From positions 4,092,001-4,156,000 of the forward strand of contig NZ_CP045293.1 of the NCBI RefSeq assembly GCF_009363075.1: a stretch of 64,000 bases of DNA, read 5' to 3'. This DNA is from Paenibacillus guangzhouensis. Its GTDB lineage: Bacteria; Bacillota; Bacilli; Paenibacillales; Paenibacillaceae. The position numbers were made by a program, and so were the translations under genes. The notes under the pieces are model-generated. The model saw only the letters and a list, made by a program, of their open reading frames with translations. It searched no databases and was not told the origin of the DNA. Shown here piece after piece: positions 1-8,627 of the stretch; the stretch's first letter is position 1, and each line of letters starts with the position of its first letter.

Positions 1-393
1 TTTTTTCGAATTATGTTTGGCTGTCTGTACTAAATGTGAAATTCGTTTCCACGATAATTCTCCCTCAAGATCAAACATGTTGATGAGCGAGGTCGTATTG
101 GAGATGCTAGTTTGGAGCGAAGAAAGTTGTTCTTGAAGATGATTATAGTGAGCTTTTAGTATTTCTCGGTAGGATAGCTTATCCAATAAATTCTGAATCT
201 CTTCGAGTGGAAGCATGAGAGATTTTAGAAGTGTGATCTTTTCCAAAGTAAACAAGTTTTCTTCGGAATAGCAACGGCGTCCGCTTTCGTCCTTAAAGCT
301 AGGTGTAAGGAGCCCAATTTGATCATAATAGCGAAGTGTTCTTACAGAAACATTGCTTTGTTTGGATACTTGTCCTGTTGTCCAATGACTCAT
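1..393 (-). CDS. MerR-family transcriptional regulator (3' end outside window)
   Basis: The gene runs off the left edge, so only about 131 N-terminal residues are visible. Residues 1-70 form a typical MerR winged helix: an opening TTGQVSKQSNVSVRTLRYYD, then a recognition segment ending in RRCYSEENL. A long helical stretch follows (about residues 75-115) that would be the antiparallel dimerisation coiled coil. Such proteins bind DNA as dimers and twist promoters that have over-long spacers. The gene is divergent from the CPBP protease gene, and a 19-bp-spacer promoter with a dyad lies in the 86-bp gap, so it probably controls that gene. The ligand domain lies beyond the edge, so the inducer cannot be guessed. 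Confidence 0.9.
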   Translation of the reverse strand, partial: MSHWTTGQVSKQSNVSVRTLRYYDQIGLLTPSFKDESGRRCYSEENLFTLEKITLLKSLMLPLEEIQNLLDKLSYREILKAHYNHLQEQLSSLQTSISNTTSLINMFDLEGELSWKRISHLVQTAKHNSKK

Positions 394-415
394 GATATTC
401 CTCCAAAAAAAATGC

Positions 416-446
416 TTGCAGGTGACGTAGCGTCACCCAATATATT
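416..446 (+). promoter_or_regulatory. MerR-type promoter/operator with 19-bp spacer
   Basis: A -35 box TTGCAG (416-421) and a -10 box TATATT (441-446) are separated by exactly 19 bp. The perfect dyad GGTGACG-TAG-CGTCACC (421-437) lies between them. An over-long spacer filled by a dyad is the hallmark of promoters activated by MerR proteins. The reading direction is towards the CPBP gene. Confidence 0.85.
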
Positions 447-479
447 TGAATTATATCACAGAGACAAAGGGGTAAGGGA

Positions 480-1184
480 ATGACTGATCACTTAACGCAT
501 TGGAAACAAAGGGATAATTGGACATGGAAAGAGTTTGTAGCTTTGCTGTTGCTAGAGTTTGTATTTGTTATCGGATTTATTAAATTTGTAGTAAAACCCG
601 TATATGCGCAATGGCTTGGAAATGAGCTGTATTCAGGAACATTGACAGGGCTTACAATAGCAATAGTATTAATGCTGGGAGTGTATTTCATAGGGCTACG
701 TCCTAAAAAGCTTTCTTGGAGTGAAGTGGGTTTAAGATCCTTTCCTGCGAAGGATTGGTGGCGAATTCTGTTATGGACGTTCTTGCTGATTATAGGCAGC
801 ACCATCGTAATGATCCTTACCAGCTATATCGGCAATACATTTGAAAATTCTAAGACGGAATCAATTCAGCAGAATGTTACGGTCTTCAGTGTATTCATTG
901 CGTTTGCATCAGCAGTGATCATCTCACCTATATACGAAGAGATATTCTATCGCGGTTTTATCTATCGCTGGCTGCGAACCCGATTAGGCATTGGTTGGGC
1001 AATGTTTTTGAGTGCGAGTCTCTTTACGATAGTCCATATTCCTACCTATAACGCGATGCCTGCGAATTTTCTTGGGGGGATCATATTTGCATGGGCGTAT
1101 GAACGAACAAATTCTGTTTGGCCGGCAGTATGGGTACATGGCTTAACAAATGGACTATTTTTATTATTGACTCTGGTAATGTAA
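480..1184 (+). CDS. CPBP-family intramembrane glutamic/metallo-protease
   Basis: A 234-residue polytopic membrane protein with about six hydrophobic segments. The CPBP (Abi, Rce1-like) signature is present in order: EExxxR at residues 153-158 (EEIFYR), a histidine in FTIVHIP (H186), and a second histidine in WVHGLTN near residue 221. These are the presumed catalytic and metal or water-binding residues of the family. Bacterial members act on membrane substrates in stress responses, bacteriocin immunity or prenyl-protein processing; the substrate here is unknown. The start has a purine-rich site (GGGGTAAGGG) just upstream. It lies directly downstream of the MerR-type promoter, so it is the likely target of the divergent regulator. 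Confidence 0.9.
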   Translation: MTDHLTHWKQRDNWTWKEFVALLLLEFVFVIGFIKFVVKPVYAQWLGNELYSGTLTGLTIAIVLMLGVYFIGLRPKKLSWSEVGLRSFPAKDWWRILLWTFLLIIGSTIVMILTSYIGNTFENSKTESIQQNVTVFSVFIAFASAVIISPIYEEIFYRGFIYRWLRTRLGIGWAMFLSASLFTIVHIPTYNAMPANFLGGIIFAWAYERTNSVWPAVWVHGLTNGLFLLLTLVM

Positions 1185-1305
1185 CGGGAGAAAGAAAAAG
1201 AGTTACCTAATTCGTAAACAAGCACTTCGAGGCAATGACGACAAATGAGACGGGACTCATCACATGGCTAGTAGAGTTTAGGATTAGAAGAGATGAATTA
1301 TAAGT

Positions 1306-1331
1306 GGGGCTGCCATTTGGTAGCCCTTTTT
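1306..1331 (+). terminator. Intrinsic terminator after CPBP gene
   Basis: A G+C-rich stem (GGGCTGCC pairing with GGTAGCCC, including a G-U pair) is followed by TTTTT. It lies about 120 bp downstream of the CPBP stop codon. Confidence 0.6.
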
Positions 1332-1407
1332 GCTCGGTTTTGTATTTACCATTTACTATATCTATATGATTGAAAGGCATTAGAAGAAAATTTTAGCGGA
1401 ATTAGCA

Positions 1408-1434
1408 AAGAGGGGCAGAGAACCCCTCTTTTTT
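1408..1434 (+). terminator. Intrinsic terminator, AAGAGGGG/CCCCTCTT
   Basis: A perfect 8-bp stem with a 7-nt loop runs into a T run. It is a second terminator in the 404-bp gap between the CPBP and alkylation-repair genes. Otherwise I see no gene or RNA in this gap. Confidence 0.75.
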
Positions 1435-1588
1435 GCTGCCCATTTCAGTATGGTAAAGTACCTAACTTCATCATCAGATACTAGGCGTGGTAAGATAATC
1501 TATAATCGAAAAAAATACTGTACGAAGTAAGCTACGTGTAGCTGTGGATTTCGACTTCATTACAATAAAAAAGGGGCGAGATAAACCA

Positions 1589-2296
1589 TTGAATCTAGAA
1601 GTGGTGATGCAGGAGCTTGAAGCTCTTGGGAAAGAACGACTCAAGAAAATGTATATATCCAACGGTGCGCACGAACCTCTATTTGGTGTAGCTACAGGCG
1701 AAATGAAGCCCCTATTCAAACAAATTAAGATCAATCAGCCATTGGCTGAAGAGCTGTACGCGACAGGAAACTACGACGCCATGTACTTTGCCGGAATCAT
1801 TGCGGATCCCAAAGCGATGACAGAAGCAGATTTCGAGCGTTGGATCGATGGCGCCTATTTCTACATGCTGTCGGACTTCGTCGTTGCCGTCACCTTGGCG
1901 GAAACCGATATTGCGCAAAAAGTGTCCGACAAATGGATCGCAAGCGGCGAAGAGCTGAAAATGTCGGCGGGCTGGAGTTGTTACTGCTGGCTTCTGGGGA
2001 ATCGCAAGGACGATCAATTTGATGAAGCTAAAATGGCCAACCTGCTTGATCTCGCCAAGAATACGATCCACGATGCGCCCGAGCGTGCAAGATATGCGAT
2101 GAACAATTTCATCTACACCGTAGGTGTATCCTATAAGCCGCTCCATGAGCTGGCAGTTAAGATTGCACAAGAAGTAGGTCCAGTTGAAGTCGACAAGGAC
2201 AAGAAGAAAAGCAAATTCCTAGTCGCTTCTGATCGGATTCAACAGGCGATCGATAAAGGTCAGATTGGGTTCAAACGCAAACATGTGAGATGTTAA
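1589..2296 (+). CDS. DNA alkylation repair protein (AlkD/AlkC superfamily, HEAT-like)
   Basis: A helical-repeat protein matching the bacterial DNA alkylation repair family (PF08713 type): conserved blocks include REPLFGV-like HEPLFGVATGEMK, YDAMYFAGIIADP, SDFVVA, SCYCWLLGNRKD and ARYAMNNFIYTVG. Such glycosylases excise bulky or cationic N3/N7-alkyl purines without base flipping. I choose the TTG at 1589 because AAGGGGCGAG ends 8 bp before it and the protein then opens with NLEVVMQELEALG as family members do. An ATG 45 bp upstream is in frame but has no ribosome site. The protein is 235 residues. The last 16 codons occur a second time 3.9 kb downstream (6168-6220), evidence of an insertion at the gene's 3' end. 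Confidence 0.85.
   Translation: MNLEVVMQELEALGKERLKKMYISNGAHEPLFGVATGEMKPLFKQIKINQPLAEELYATGNYDAMYFAGIIADPKAMTEADFERWIDGAYFYMLSDFVVAVTLAETDIAQKVSDKWIASGEELKMSAGWSCYCWLLGNRKDDQFDEAKMANLLDLAKNTIHDAPERARYAMNNFIYTVGVSYKPLHELAVKIAQEVGPVEVDKDKKKSKFLVASDRIQQAIDKGQIGFKRKHVRC
2244..2296 (+). repeat. 53-bp direct repeat, copy 1 (end of alkylation-repair gene)
   Basis: This is the coding end of the alkylation-repair gene including its TAA stop. It matches 6168-6220 at 49 of 53 positions by my count. The two copies bracket the response regulator, histidine kinase and S41 protease module. Confidence 0.85.
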
Positions 2297-2338
2297 GTAC
2301 AAAAAGTTAGTCTATAGCTTCCAATGGAGGTTATTTAT

Positions 2339-3019
2339 ATGGTCAAGATTCTTATCGTGGACGACGATCCGCACATTCGCGCCCTGTTGCGCCTTTATTT
2401 GAAGAATGAAGGATTCGATCTGACCGAAGCGGATAACGGCATCGATGCGCATGCCATCATCAGAGGTTCAGGTATCGATCTGGTTATCCTCGACATTATG
2501 ATGCCGCATATGGACGGATGGGACTTGTGCAGAGAGATTCGGAAAAGCAATCCCGACATGCCGCTCCTGATGGTAACGGCTAAGAGCGAATCGCGTCAAA
2601 AGATAAAAGGCTTCCAACTCGGGACCGACGATTATATAACGAAGCCGTTCGATCCGATTGAGCTTGTGATGCGAGTTAAAGCGTTACTGAAGCGATACCG
2701 TATTGCCTCGTCCCAGATCATCCCATTGGGTGAACTCGTACTGAATCGGAAAACGTATAAGGTCACACGGGGAGACGAGGAATTGGCTTTACCTCTAAAA
2801 GAATTCGAACTGCTGTTCATGCTTGCCGGCCACCCGGGGCAAATTTTTACGAGAGAGCAGCTGATTACCCAAATTTGGGGCATGGACTACGAAGGCGACG
2901 ACCGAACCGTCGACGTGCATATCAAGAGACTGCGAGAACGCTTTGCCAGGGACGTCCGCCATTTTCGCATTGAAACGGCACGAAGCATCGGCTATCGTCT
3001 GGTGGTGAATCCGGGATGA
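2339..3019 (+). CDS. OmpR/PhoB-family response regulator
   Basis: A 226-residue two-domain regulator. The receiver domain (residues 1-115) carries the acidic pair DDD at 8-10, the phospho-acceptor D52 in LVILDIMMP, a threonine in MVTAKS and a lysine in ITKPFDP. The winged-helix DNA-binding domain (about 130-225) ends in the usual DRTVDVHIKRLRERF and ETARSIGYRL blocks. The ATG at 2339 is chosen because GGAGG sits 8 bp upstream. Its stop overlaps the start of the kinase gene by 4 bp (ATGA), so the two form a translationally coupled pair. It probably also controls the S41 protease encoded next. Confidence 0.95.
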   Translation: MVKILIVDDDPHIRALLRLYLKNEGFDLTEADNGIDAHAIIRGSGIDLVILDIMMPHMDGWDLCREIRKSNPDMPLLMVTAKSESRQKIKGFQLGTDDYITKPFDPIELVMRVKALLKRYRIASSQIIPLGELVLNRKTYKVTRGDEELALPLKEFELLFMLAGHPGQIFTREQLITQIWGMDYEGDDRTVDVHIKRLRERFARDVRHFRIETARSIGYRLVVNPG

Positions 3020-4398
3020 AAACGTTATACGTTCGCGTCGTGCTGACTTTTCTGGCTGTCATCGTCATCAGCTTGATCTCATCCCTTCTCCTCGCCCTTA
3101 CTCTTTTCCAGAACGATCTAAATGACACAGGAAAAAATGATATGATCGTGGCCGGCGACCGCATGAAACGCGAGTACGAACAAACGAATCCTCCGGATTT
3201 GGATGCTTTCATGAATAATATGGCCGAATTGTCCTCCTATACCTTGCAGCTTTACGACCGCAATGGCAGGGCGAACGCCTATGTACCAACCAAAGGCCAG
3301 AAGGCCGAAGAAATTAATCCAGAATCCGTTCGCAAAGTACTGCACGGTGAGTTGTATCGTTCGCAAGGGGATGATAACGAAACGTTCGTCGGCCTTCCAT
3401 TTTCTTCAGGAGGAAAGCAATATGCTCTTTTTTTGCATAGCTCATCCAAGAACGAAATCACGATCATCCGTTTGCTCTTCACCATTCTGCTCCTCATGCT
3501 CGCATTCGGAAGCCTGTGTATTCTCATTGCCGGCCGATTCCTGGTGAAGCCTCTTCAAGCGATGACGGAAGCGACGAAGCGGCTTGCCAAAGGAGACTTC
3601 GAGGTGGAGTTGAAAATCAATCGCGGAGACGAGCTGGGAACTCTCTCGCGGAGCATTAACGACATGGCTCGGGAAATTAAGCAAATGGAGCGAATGCGAC
3701 AAGATTTCGTCTCGAACGTGTCTCATGAAATTCAATCGCCGTTAACTTCCATCTCCGGATTCGCGAAGGCGTTGAAGGATGGCAATCTTACTATTGCGGA
3801 GGACGATCGTGCGCAATACTTGGATATTATCGTCACCGAGAGCGACAGGCTGTCCAGACTCAGCGATAATCTGCTGAAGCTGACTTCCCTCGAATCGGAT
3901 CATCACCCGTTCGAGATGGAATCGTTCAACCTCGATGAGCAAATCCGGCGAGTCATCATCGCGTGCGAGCCCCAGTGGTCAGCCAAAAACATTCGCGTCG
4001 ATATCGAGTCTCCTTCGGGTGCCGGCGTCAGCATAACGGCCGATCGGGATCAACTCAATCAAGTGTGGATGAATGTGCTCGGGAATGCCATCAAGTTCAC
4101 ACCCCGTGCCGGACAAGTCCTCATTGGGATCAGCCGCCCCGATCGCCATAAGATTGAAGTTGCAATAAGGGATTCCGGAATCGGCATTGCACCGGAGGAT
4201 TTAACCTCTATTTTTGAGCGCTTTTACAAGGTTGACAAGTCGCGGGCCGAAGATCGGAACGGCAATGGTCTCGGTCTTGCCATCTCCCACAAAATCGTTG
4301 CTCTCCATGGCGGAAGTATAGAGGTGAGTAGTACGGTTGGTCTGGGCACAACGTTCACCGTGACGCTCCCCACTACCCCTCTTTCCGATTTCGTCTAA
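3016..4398 (+). CDS. Sensor histidine kinase (HAMP, HisKA, HATPase)
   Basis: A 460-residue membrane sensor. Transmembrane helices lie at about 7-28 and 150-172, enclosing a roughly 120-residue extracytoplasmic sensor region with no motif I recognise. A HAMP linker follows (172-224), then HisKA with the phospho-acceptor H237 in SHEIQSP, and an ATPase domain with an N box (NVLGNAIKFT), a G1 box (DSGIGI) and a G2 box (GNGLGLAIS). The H box has HEIQSP where HELRTP/HEIKTP is commoner. Paired with the preceding regulator through an ATGA overlap. The downstream membrane protease suggests an envelope-stress role, but that is inference. Confidence 0.95.
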   Translation: MKTLYVRVVLTFLAVIVISLISSLLLALTLFQNDLNDTGKNDMIVAGDRMKREYEQTNPPDLDAFMNNMAELSSYTLQLYDRNGRANAYVPTKGQKAEEINPESVRKVLHGELYRSQGDDNETFVGLPFSSGGKQYALFLHSSSKNEITIIRLLFTILLLMLAFGSLCILIAGRFLVKPLQAMTEATKRLAKGDFEVELKINRGDELGTLSRSINDMAREIKQMERMRQDFVSNVSHEIQSPLTSISGFAKALKDGNLTIAEDDRAQYLDIIVTESDRLSRLSDNLLKLTSLESDHHPFEMESFNLDEQIRRVIIACEPQWSAKNIRVDIESPSGAGVSITADRDQLNQVWMNVLGNAIKFTPRAGQVLIGISRPDRHKIEVAIRDSGIGIAPEDLTSIFERFYKVDKSRAEDRNGNGLGLAISHKIVALHGGSIEVSSTVGLGTTFTVTLPTTPLSDFV

Positions 4399-4480
4399 TA
4401 AAAAATGAGTTCACGCTCCGTTCATATTTCTCCACTACGATCACTGCATACCCATCAAATCGATCGGAGGAATAGGAACG

Positions 4481-6169
4481 ATGAACTTTATTCAAGATAT
4501 GTTGGATTCATTACAATGGTTGACAGTCTGGGAAATGATTTTAGGTGCGCTAAACTTGTTCGTCTTACTACGGTATGCGTTGCCCCTTCTCAAAAATAAT
4601 CGGTTGTATGATTTTATTCCGAGCATCGGTGTCATCATTTCGGTTATGAGCCTGCTCAGCGGCGATACCTCTATATTGGCGCTATTGTTTTACTCCTCTA
4701 CGGCCATCCTTTTCTTATGCACCGTTAGAAGCATCTTTAAACCGGTCCTTAAGCCGATGTCACCGAGATTTCGGACCGTCATGGTTATCGTATGTGTTCT
4801 GAGTACCCTGCCTTCGCTATTCGCATTGAACATTGCAGGTGAAGTTCGATACAATCCAGTGAGCGATTTAAGCCAAATGAGCTATTCCCAAGCCTTCCTC
4901 GCGATGAACAAAAGGTTGTCTGCCGAATATCCTTTTGGAGACTGGAAAAAAATCGATTGGGAAGCCATTAGAAATAAATATGAACCTCTATTCCTCCAAG
5001 CGGAAATCAAGCAAGATCCGAATCTTTACTATAAAACATTAAGAGATTACCTCTTTTCTTTCCGTGACGGTCATATCAAAATCGAGAACGAAAATCTGTA
5101 CGATAATTCCGCATTTAAGAAGGAGGTAGGCAGCGGATTCGGTATTAGCGCCGTGCAACTGGATAACGGCAAGGTGTTGGTTAGTCTGCTGTTAACAGGC
5201 AGCCCGGCCGACAAAAGCGGAATCAAGCTCGGAGCCGAAATCTTATCGTGGGATGGGAACGACGTTCAGAAAGCATTGACCCAAACGTCCTGGAGCGAGA
5301 ACCCGTCGGCAACCGAAGGAGATCGGATTCATAACCAAGGGCGTTTCTTGGCAAGAGCTCCGATCGGTACAGTAATCCGAGTCGAATATCGGAATCAAGA
5401 CGATCAGGCGATAAAGACTGCGACACTTACAGCCTACGACGATCAGTATGAGACCTTGAAGAAGACGAAGGTAAAGCTGAAGAAAGAAGATCTTCCTGTA
5501 GAAGGTGAGATCCTTGGGCAGGAATACGGGTACGTGAAAATCAGATATTTCCTTCCTGGAGCTACGCAATCCGATCCCGCGCAAGCGCTGGAAGACAAAT
5601 TAAAAGAGTTTCAAGAGGCACACGTCAAGGGAACCATCATCGATCTACGGGATAATCCGGGTGGAGACGATGACCTCGTGACTCGGATAGCGGGACATTT
5701 CGTGAACGAGAAAAAGCTATATGAATACGTCAGTTACTACAATCGGATCACGGGACGTTTCGAAATCAACTATGCCGAAACCAGAACCGTTCATCCTGCG
5801 CAGATCTACTATCCCGGGAAAATCGCCATCCTCATTAATCAAAACACTGCGAGTTCGGGGGAAGGCTTACCTTTATTCTTAAAAGGAATGCCCAATGTGA
5901 AGATTGTTGGCTTTACATCTACCAACGGCTCGTTCGGGATCGTGTCCGCTCCTATAAAAATGAAAATGCCGGGGGGATATGTCGTGCAGTTTCCGGATGG
6001 TAGGTCCCTTAATCAAGACAAAACGATTCAAGGCGATAGCGATGAACGCGGCCAAGGCGGTGCGACTCCTGACATTATGGTACCCATGAATGAGCAAACG
6101 TTTAAGATGAAGGTTATTGAAGGGCAGGATGTGGAATTGAATTATGCGTTAGCTTCATTCCATGGCTAG
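4481..6169 (+). CDS. Membrane-anchored S41-family (tail-specific) peptidase with PDZ domain
   Basis: A 562-residue protein. Residues 10-120 hold about four hydrophobic segments, unusual for C-terminal processing peptidases, which normally have one. A PDZ-like domain (about 215-300) contains GFGIS and GSPADKSGI, a common substrate-tail binding form. The S41 catalytic domain (about 340-530) has IIDLRDNPGG and the nucleophile region NTASSGEGL (Ser458/459), but the usual downstream lysine is not obvious to me. GGAGGAATAGGAACG precedes the ATG. It follows the kinase gene by 82 bp, so it is probably the effector or sensor partner of that system. Its TAG stop lies at the first bases of the second 53-bp repeat. 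Confidence 0.85.
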   Translation: MNFIQDMLDSLQWLTVWEMILGALNLFVLLRYALPLLKNNRLYDFIPSIGVIISVMSLLSGDTSILALLFYSSTAILFLCTVRSIFKPVLKPMSPRFRTVMVIVCVLSTLPSLFALNIAGEVRYNPVSDLSQMSYSQAFLAMNKRLSAEYPFGDWKKIDWEAIRNKYEPLFLQAEIKQDPNLYYKTLRDYLFSFRDGHIKIENENLYDNSAFKKEVGSGFGISAVQLDNGKVLVSLLLTGSPADKSGIKLGAEILSWDGNDVQKALTQTSWSENPSATEGDRIHNQGRFLARAPIGTVIRVEYRNQDDQAIKTATLTAYDDQYETLKKTKVKLKKEDLPVEGEILGQEYGYVKIRYFLPGATQSDPAQALEDKLKEFQEAHVKGTIIDLRDNPGGDDDLVTRIAGHFVNEKKLYEYVSYYNRITGRFEINYAETRTVHPAQIYYPGKIAILINQNTASSGEGLPLFLKGMPNVKIVGFTSTNGSFGIVSAPIKMKMPGGYVVQFPDGRSLNQDKTIQGDSDERGQGGATPDIMVPMNEQTFKMKVIEGQDVELNYALASFHG

Positions 6170-6220
6170 GCGATCGATAAAGGGCAGATTGGGTTGAAGC
6201 GCAAACATGTGAGATGTTAG
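6168..6220 (+). repeat. 53-bp direct repeat, copy 2 (orphan end of alkylation-repair gene)
   Basis: Read in frame, this encodes AIDKGQIGLKRKHVRC and a TAG stop. It matches the end of the alkylation-repair protein with one residue changed (F to L). No coding sequence for the rest of that protein precedes it, so it is a duplicated gene tail. Confidence 0.85.
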
Positions 6221-6323
6221 AATCCGAAATAAAGTCAACTTTTTCCGAACGAAAGATGAGCCTCCCTCCATCCGGTCTCCTTATAATCGAAACATCACGT
6301 TCGTTATAAAGGAGAGATCACGT

Positions 6324-7070
6324 ATGGCAGGAAGCTCGGGACTTACAGAAGATCAGGTTCAAAGTTACAAAGAAATGGGATATGCGCTGTATCGGAAACC
6401 ATTATTCGATCAGGACAAAATGCGAAGATTAACGGATATTTTCGAGGAACAATGGGCGATGGTCGGCCGAAAATTGAACAGCGAGTTAGATACGCCGCAT
6501 TTCCGAGACGAAAGGTTGCTTGAGTTCCTGCTGGCTGACGAGGTACTTGATCTGGTAGAGCCAATCATCGGGCCGAATATTGGTCTGTGGTCCAGCCACT
6601 TTATCGCCAAGGAGCCTCTGACCGGCAAACAAACGCCATGGCATGAGGATTCAGCATACTGGAAGGGACGATTGTCGCGATACGACAAGATTGTGACAGT
6701 ATGGTTGGCCATCGACAGAAGCAATAAAGAGAATGGCTGCATGCGAGTCATTCCGGGTACGCATCAGAACGGATTTTCAGAATACGAGAGCGTGGACGAG
6801 GGGCAGAATATTTTCTCAACAGAAATCAAAAGAAGCAAGATCGACGAATCAAAAGCCGTGTACTTCGAGCTTAATCCAGGCGAATGCTCTCTTCATGACT
6901 CCCGGATCATTCACGGGGCTCCGGCGAACTCGAGCCCGTATCGTCGATGCGGCTATACGATGAGATATTTCTCCACGGAAGCTAAGGTGATCCCAGAGAG
7001 TAACCAAGGATTCAAGGTGTGGCTTGCACGAGGGAAAGATTTGGCCGGCAGCACGTTTGTGAATGCTTAA
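6324..7070 (+). CDS. Phytanoyl-CoA dioxygenase (PhyH) family Fe(II)/2-oxoglutarate oxygenase
   Basis: A 248-residue double-stranded beta-helix enzyme of the PhyH family. The iron facial triad is visible: H107 and D109 in TPWHEDSAYW, and the distal H197 in RIIHGAPANSS. R207 in YRRCGYTMRY is the likely 2-oxoglutarate ligand. The block GCMRVIPGTH is also typical. Members hydroxylate small molecules; the substrate here is unknown. AAGGAGAG lies 7 bp before the ATG and a TATAAT box at 6282-6287 could be its -10. An AraC regulator gene follows on the same strand, so a small inducible catabolic or biosynthetic unit is plausible. Confidence 0.9.
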   Translation: MAGSSGLTEDQVQSYKEMGYALYRKPLFDQDKMRRLTDIFEEQWAMVGRKLNSELDTPHFRDERLLEFLLADEVLDLVEPIIGPNIGLWSSHFIAKEPLTGKQTPWHEDSAYWKGRLSRYDKIVTVWLAIDRSNKENGCMRVIPGTHQNGFSEYESVDEGQNIFSTEIKRSKIDESKAVYFELNPGECSLHDSRIIHGAPANSSPYRRCGYTMRYFSTEAKVIPESNQGFKVWLARGKDLAGSTFVNA

Positions 7071-7141
7071 ACTTCTCATCGGATGATAGATGCCGAACCC
7101 TAGTGGAACTTAGTAACTTAGTGAAAAAGGGGAGTCCTGCT

Positions 7142-7990
7142 GTGAAATATCAATACCCGCCCGAACGACTATTAAACGATCAGTACATGGATTCCCTGAC
7201 TTCTTTCCGAATGTATCAGCATACGCTGAATGTAACGATCGATACGCACTGGCATCAATTTTTTGAACTGGGGCTCGTGGCATCGGGGAATGGCATTCAC
7301 GAGATTAACGGGATCCCGCATCGTATCGAGAGAGGACACGCTTTCCTTCTCACGCCCACCGATTTTCATCGGATCGTTCCTGATCCTGGACAGACGGTAC
7401 AATTATACAATCTAATTTTTACCGAAAGAATGATTTCGGATGAACTTACGGACAAGTTATTCGAATGCCATAAGAACTTAGCTCGATCGTTCGAATCCGA
7501 GGAATATGAGGATGCAGAACGAGAATTCGAGCGAATACTACGCGAGTCGTCAGTGTGGCGAGAGCATAGTGGAATCATCGTTAAAGGTTGCATCGAGCGG
7601 CTCTTGATTGATCTCTCAAGGGGCTGTTTGGAAAAGACCGAGCAGCGAGGAATAGACATATCGGTTCATCCGTCAATCCGCAAGGCGATCGTCTATTTGC
7701 AGAACCATTTCCGTGAACCCATTCTTATGGAAGAAGTTGCTCGCTTGTCCGGTTTGTCGGCCAATTATTTCAGCGAAAGCTTCAGCAAGCAAACAGGGAT
7801 CACTTTCCAGGCCTATGTACGTGACTTGAGGTTGCAATTTGCAAAGTCGCTGATCCGTGCTACGGGGCTCCCGATCACAGAAATATGTTATGCGTCCGGT
7901 TTCAACACGTTGGCTTACTTTGAAAGAGCATTTAAGACCCGTTATCAGATGTCTCCACGTAACATGCGCCATCACTCCGGAACAGTATAA
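7142..7990 (+). CDS. AraC-family regulator with N-terminal cupin domain
   Basis: A 282-residue regulator. The N-terminal cupin half (about 20-110) shows HWHQFFELGLV and the HRIERGHAFLLTP block, typical of sugar- or small-ligand-sensing AraC proteins. The C-terminal half carries two helix-turn-helix motifs (ILMEEVARLSGLSANYFS, then ITEICYASGFNTLAYFERAFK). The GTG at 7142 is chosen because GGGGAG sits 7 bp upstream. An upstream ATG at 7019 would overlap the dioxygenase gene and lacks a ribosome site. It lies 71 bp after the PhyH gene on the same strand and probably controls it. Confidence 0.9.
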   Translation: MKYQYPPERLLNDQYMDSLTSFRMYQHTLNVTIDTHWHQFFELGLVASGNGIHEINGIPHRIERGHAFLLTPTDFHRIVPDPGQTVQLYNLIFTERMISDELTDKLFECHKNLARSFESEEYEDAEREFERILRESSVWREHSGIIVKGCIERLLIDLSRGCLEKTEQRGIDISVHPSIRKAIVYLQNHFREPILMEEVARLSGLSANYFSESFSKQTGITFQAYVRDLRLQFAKSLIRATGLPITEICYASGFNTLAYFERAFKTRYQMSPRNMRHHSGTV

Positions 7991-8106
7991 CGCGCAGCGG
8001 AACTTCTTCACCAAAATGGAGCACTATCTCGTAGCATAGGCCATACGCCGCTTCCTTCCTCCCCTTGTACTCATACCATAAAAGAAAACGGAGGAGGCAA
8101 GGTCAT

Positions 8107-8499
8107 ATGCGGAGCAGCACATCGCTTTGCGATCAATTTTCGAGAATTATCGGGGGGCAAGCTGGTTTTGCCGGTGGAAAATGTGTCTCGACCATTAATC
8201 GCAATCGAATCAAAGCAACCATTTTAGGGAAGAGATTTCGCGTCACATCCTCTTTTTCATTCGAATCGTTAAATGCAAGAACGGGCAGAGCGCTTTGTTT
8301 GGGAAGAGCGGCATTTTTAGAGAAAGAAGTCGATCCGTTCATCGCGGCCATTCGCGGTCAAGGTATCAAAGTGTCGTCCGTTCATAACGAATGGCTATTC
8401 GATCGTCCCCGCTTAATTTATGTCAACATCGAAGCTGTAGACAAACCACTCGCGTTCGCACGGAAGGTGAAACGGGCGCTGGATGCAGCACATTCATGA
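8107..8499 (+). CDS. DUF1259-like protein
   Basis: A 130-residue soluble protein. Features of the DUF1259 group are CDQFSRIIGG near the N-terminus, FSFESLN, and VSSVHNEWLFDRPRLIYVNIEA followed by a C-terminal LAFARKVKRAL. Function is not established for this family. The ATG is preceded by GGAGGAGG at a 9-bp spacing, an excellent site. A strong terminator follows, so it may be a single-gene unit. No signal peptide or membrane segment is seen. Confidence 0.75.
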   Translation: MRSSTSLCDQFSRIIGGQAGFAGGKCVSTINRNRIKATILGKRFRVTSSFSFESLNARTGRALCLGRAAFLEKEVDPFIAAIRGQGIKVSSVHNEWLFDRPRLIYVNIEAVDKPLAFARKVKRALDAAHS

Positions 8500-8517
8500 G
8501 ATTGAATAGAAATCGTT

Positions 8518-8547
8518 AAGAGGAGCGGTGACGCTCCTCTTTTTTTT
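8518..8547 (+). terminator. Intrinsic terminator after DUF1259 gene
   Basis: The stem AGGAGCG/CGCTCCT has a 4-nt loop and is followed by eight T residues. Confidence 0.85.
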
Positions 8548-8627
8548 GGGCTATGGCCCATTTTCTTCAACGGTACATAGGCTAGCGCATAGGATAAATG
8601 GCGAATGAAAATCAGGAGAGGAGAAAA

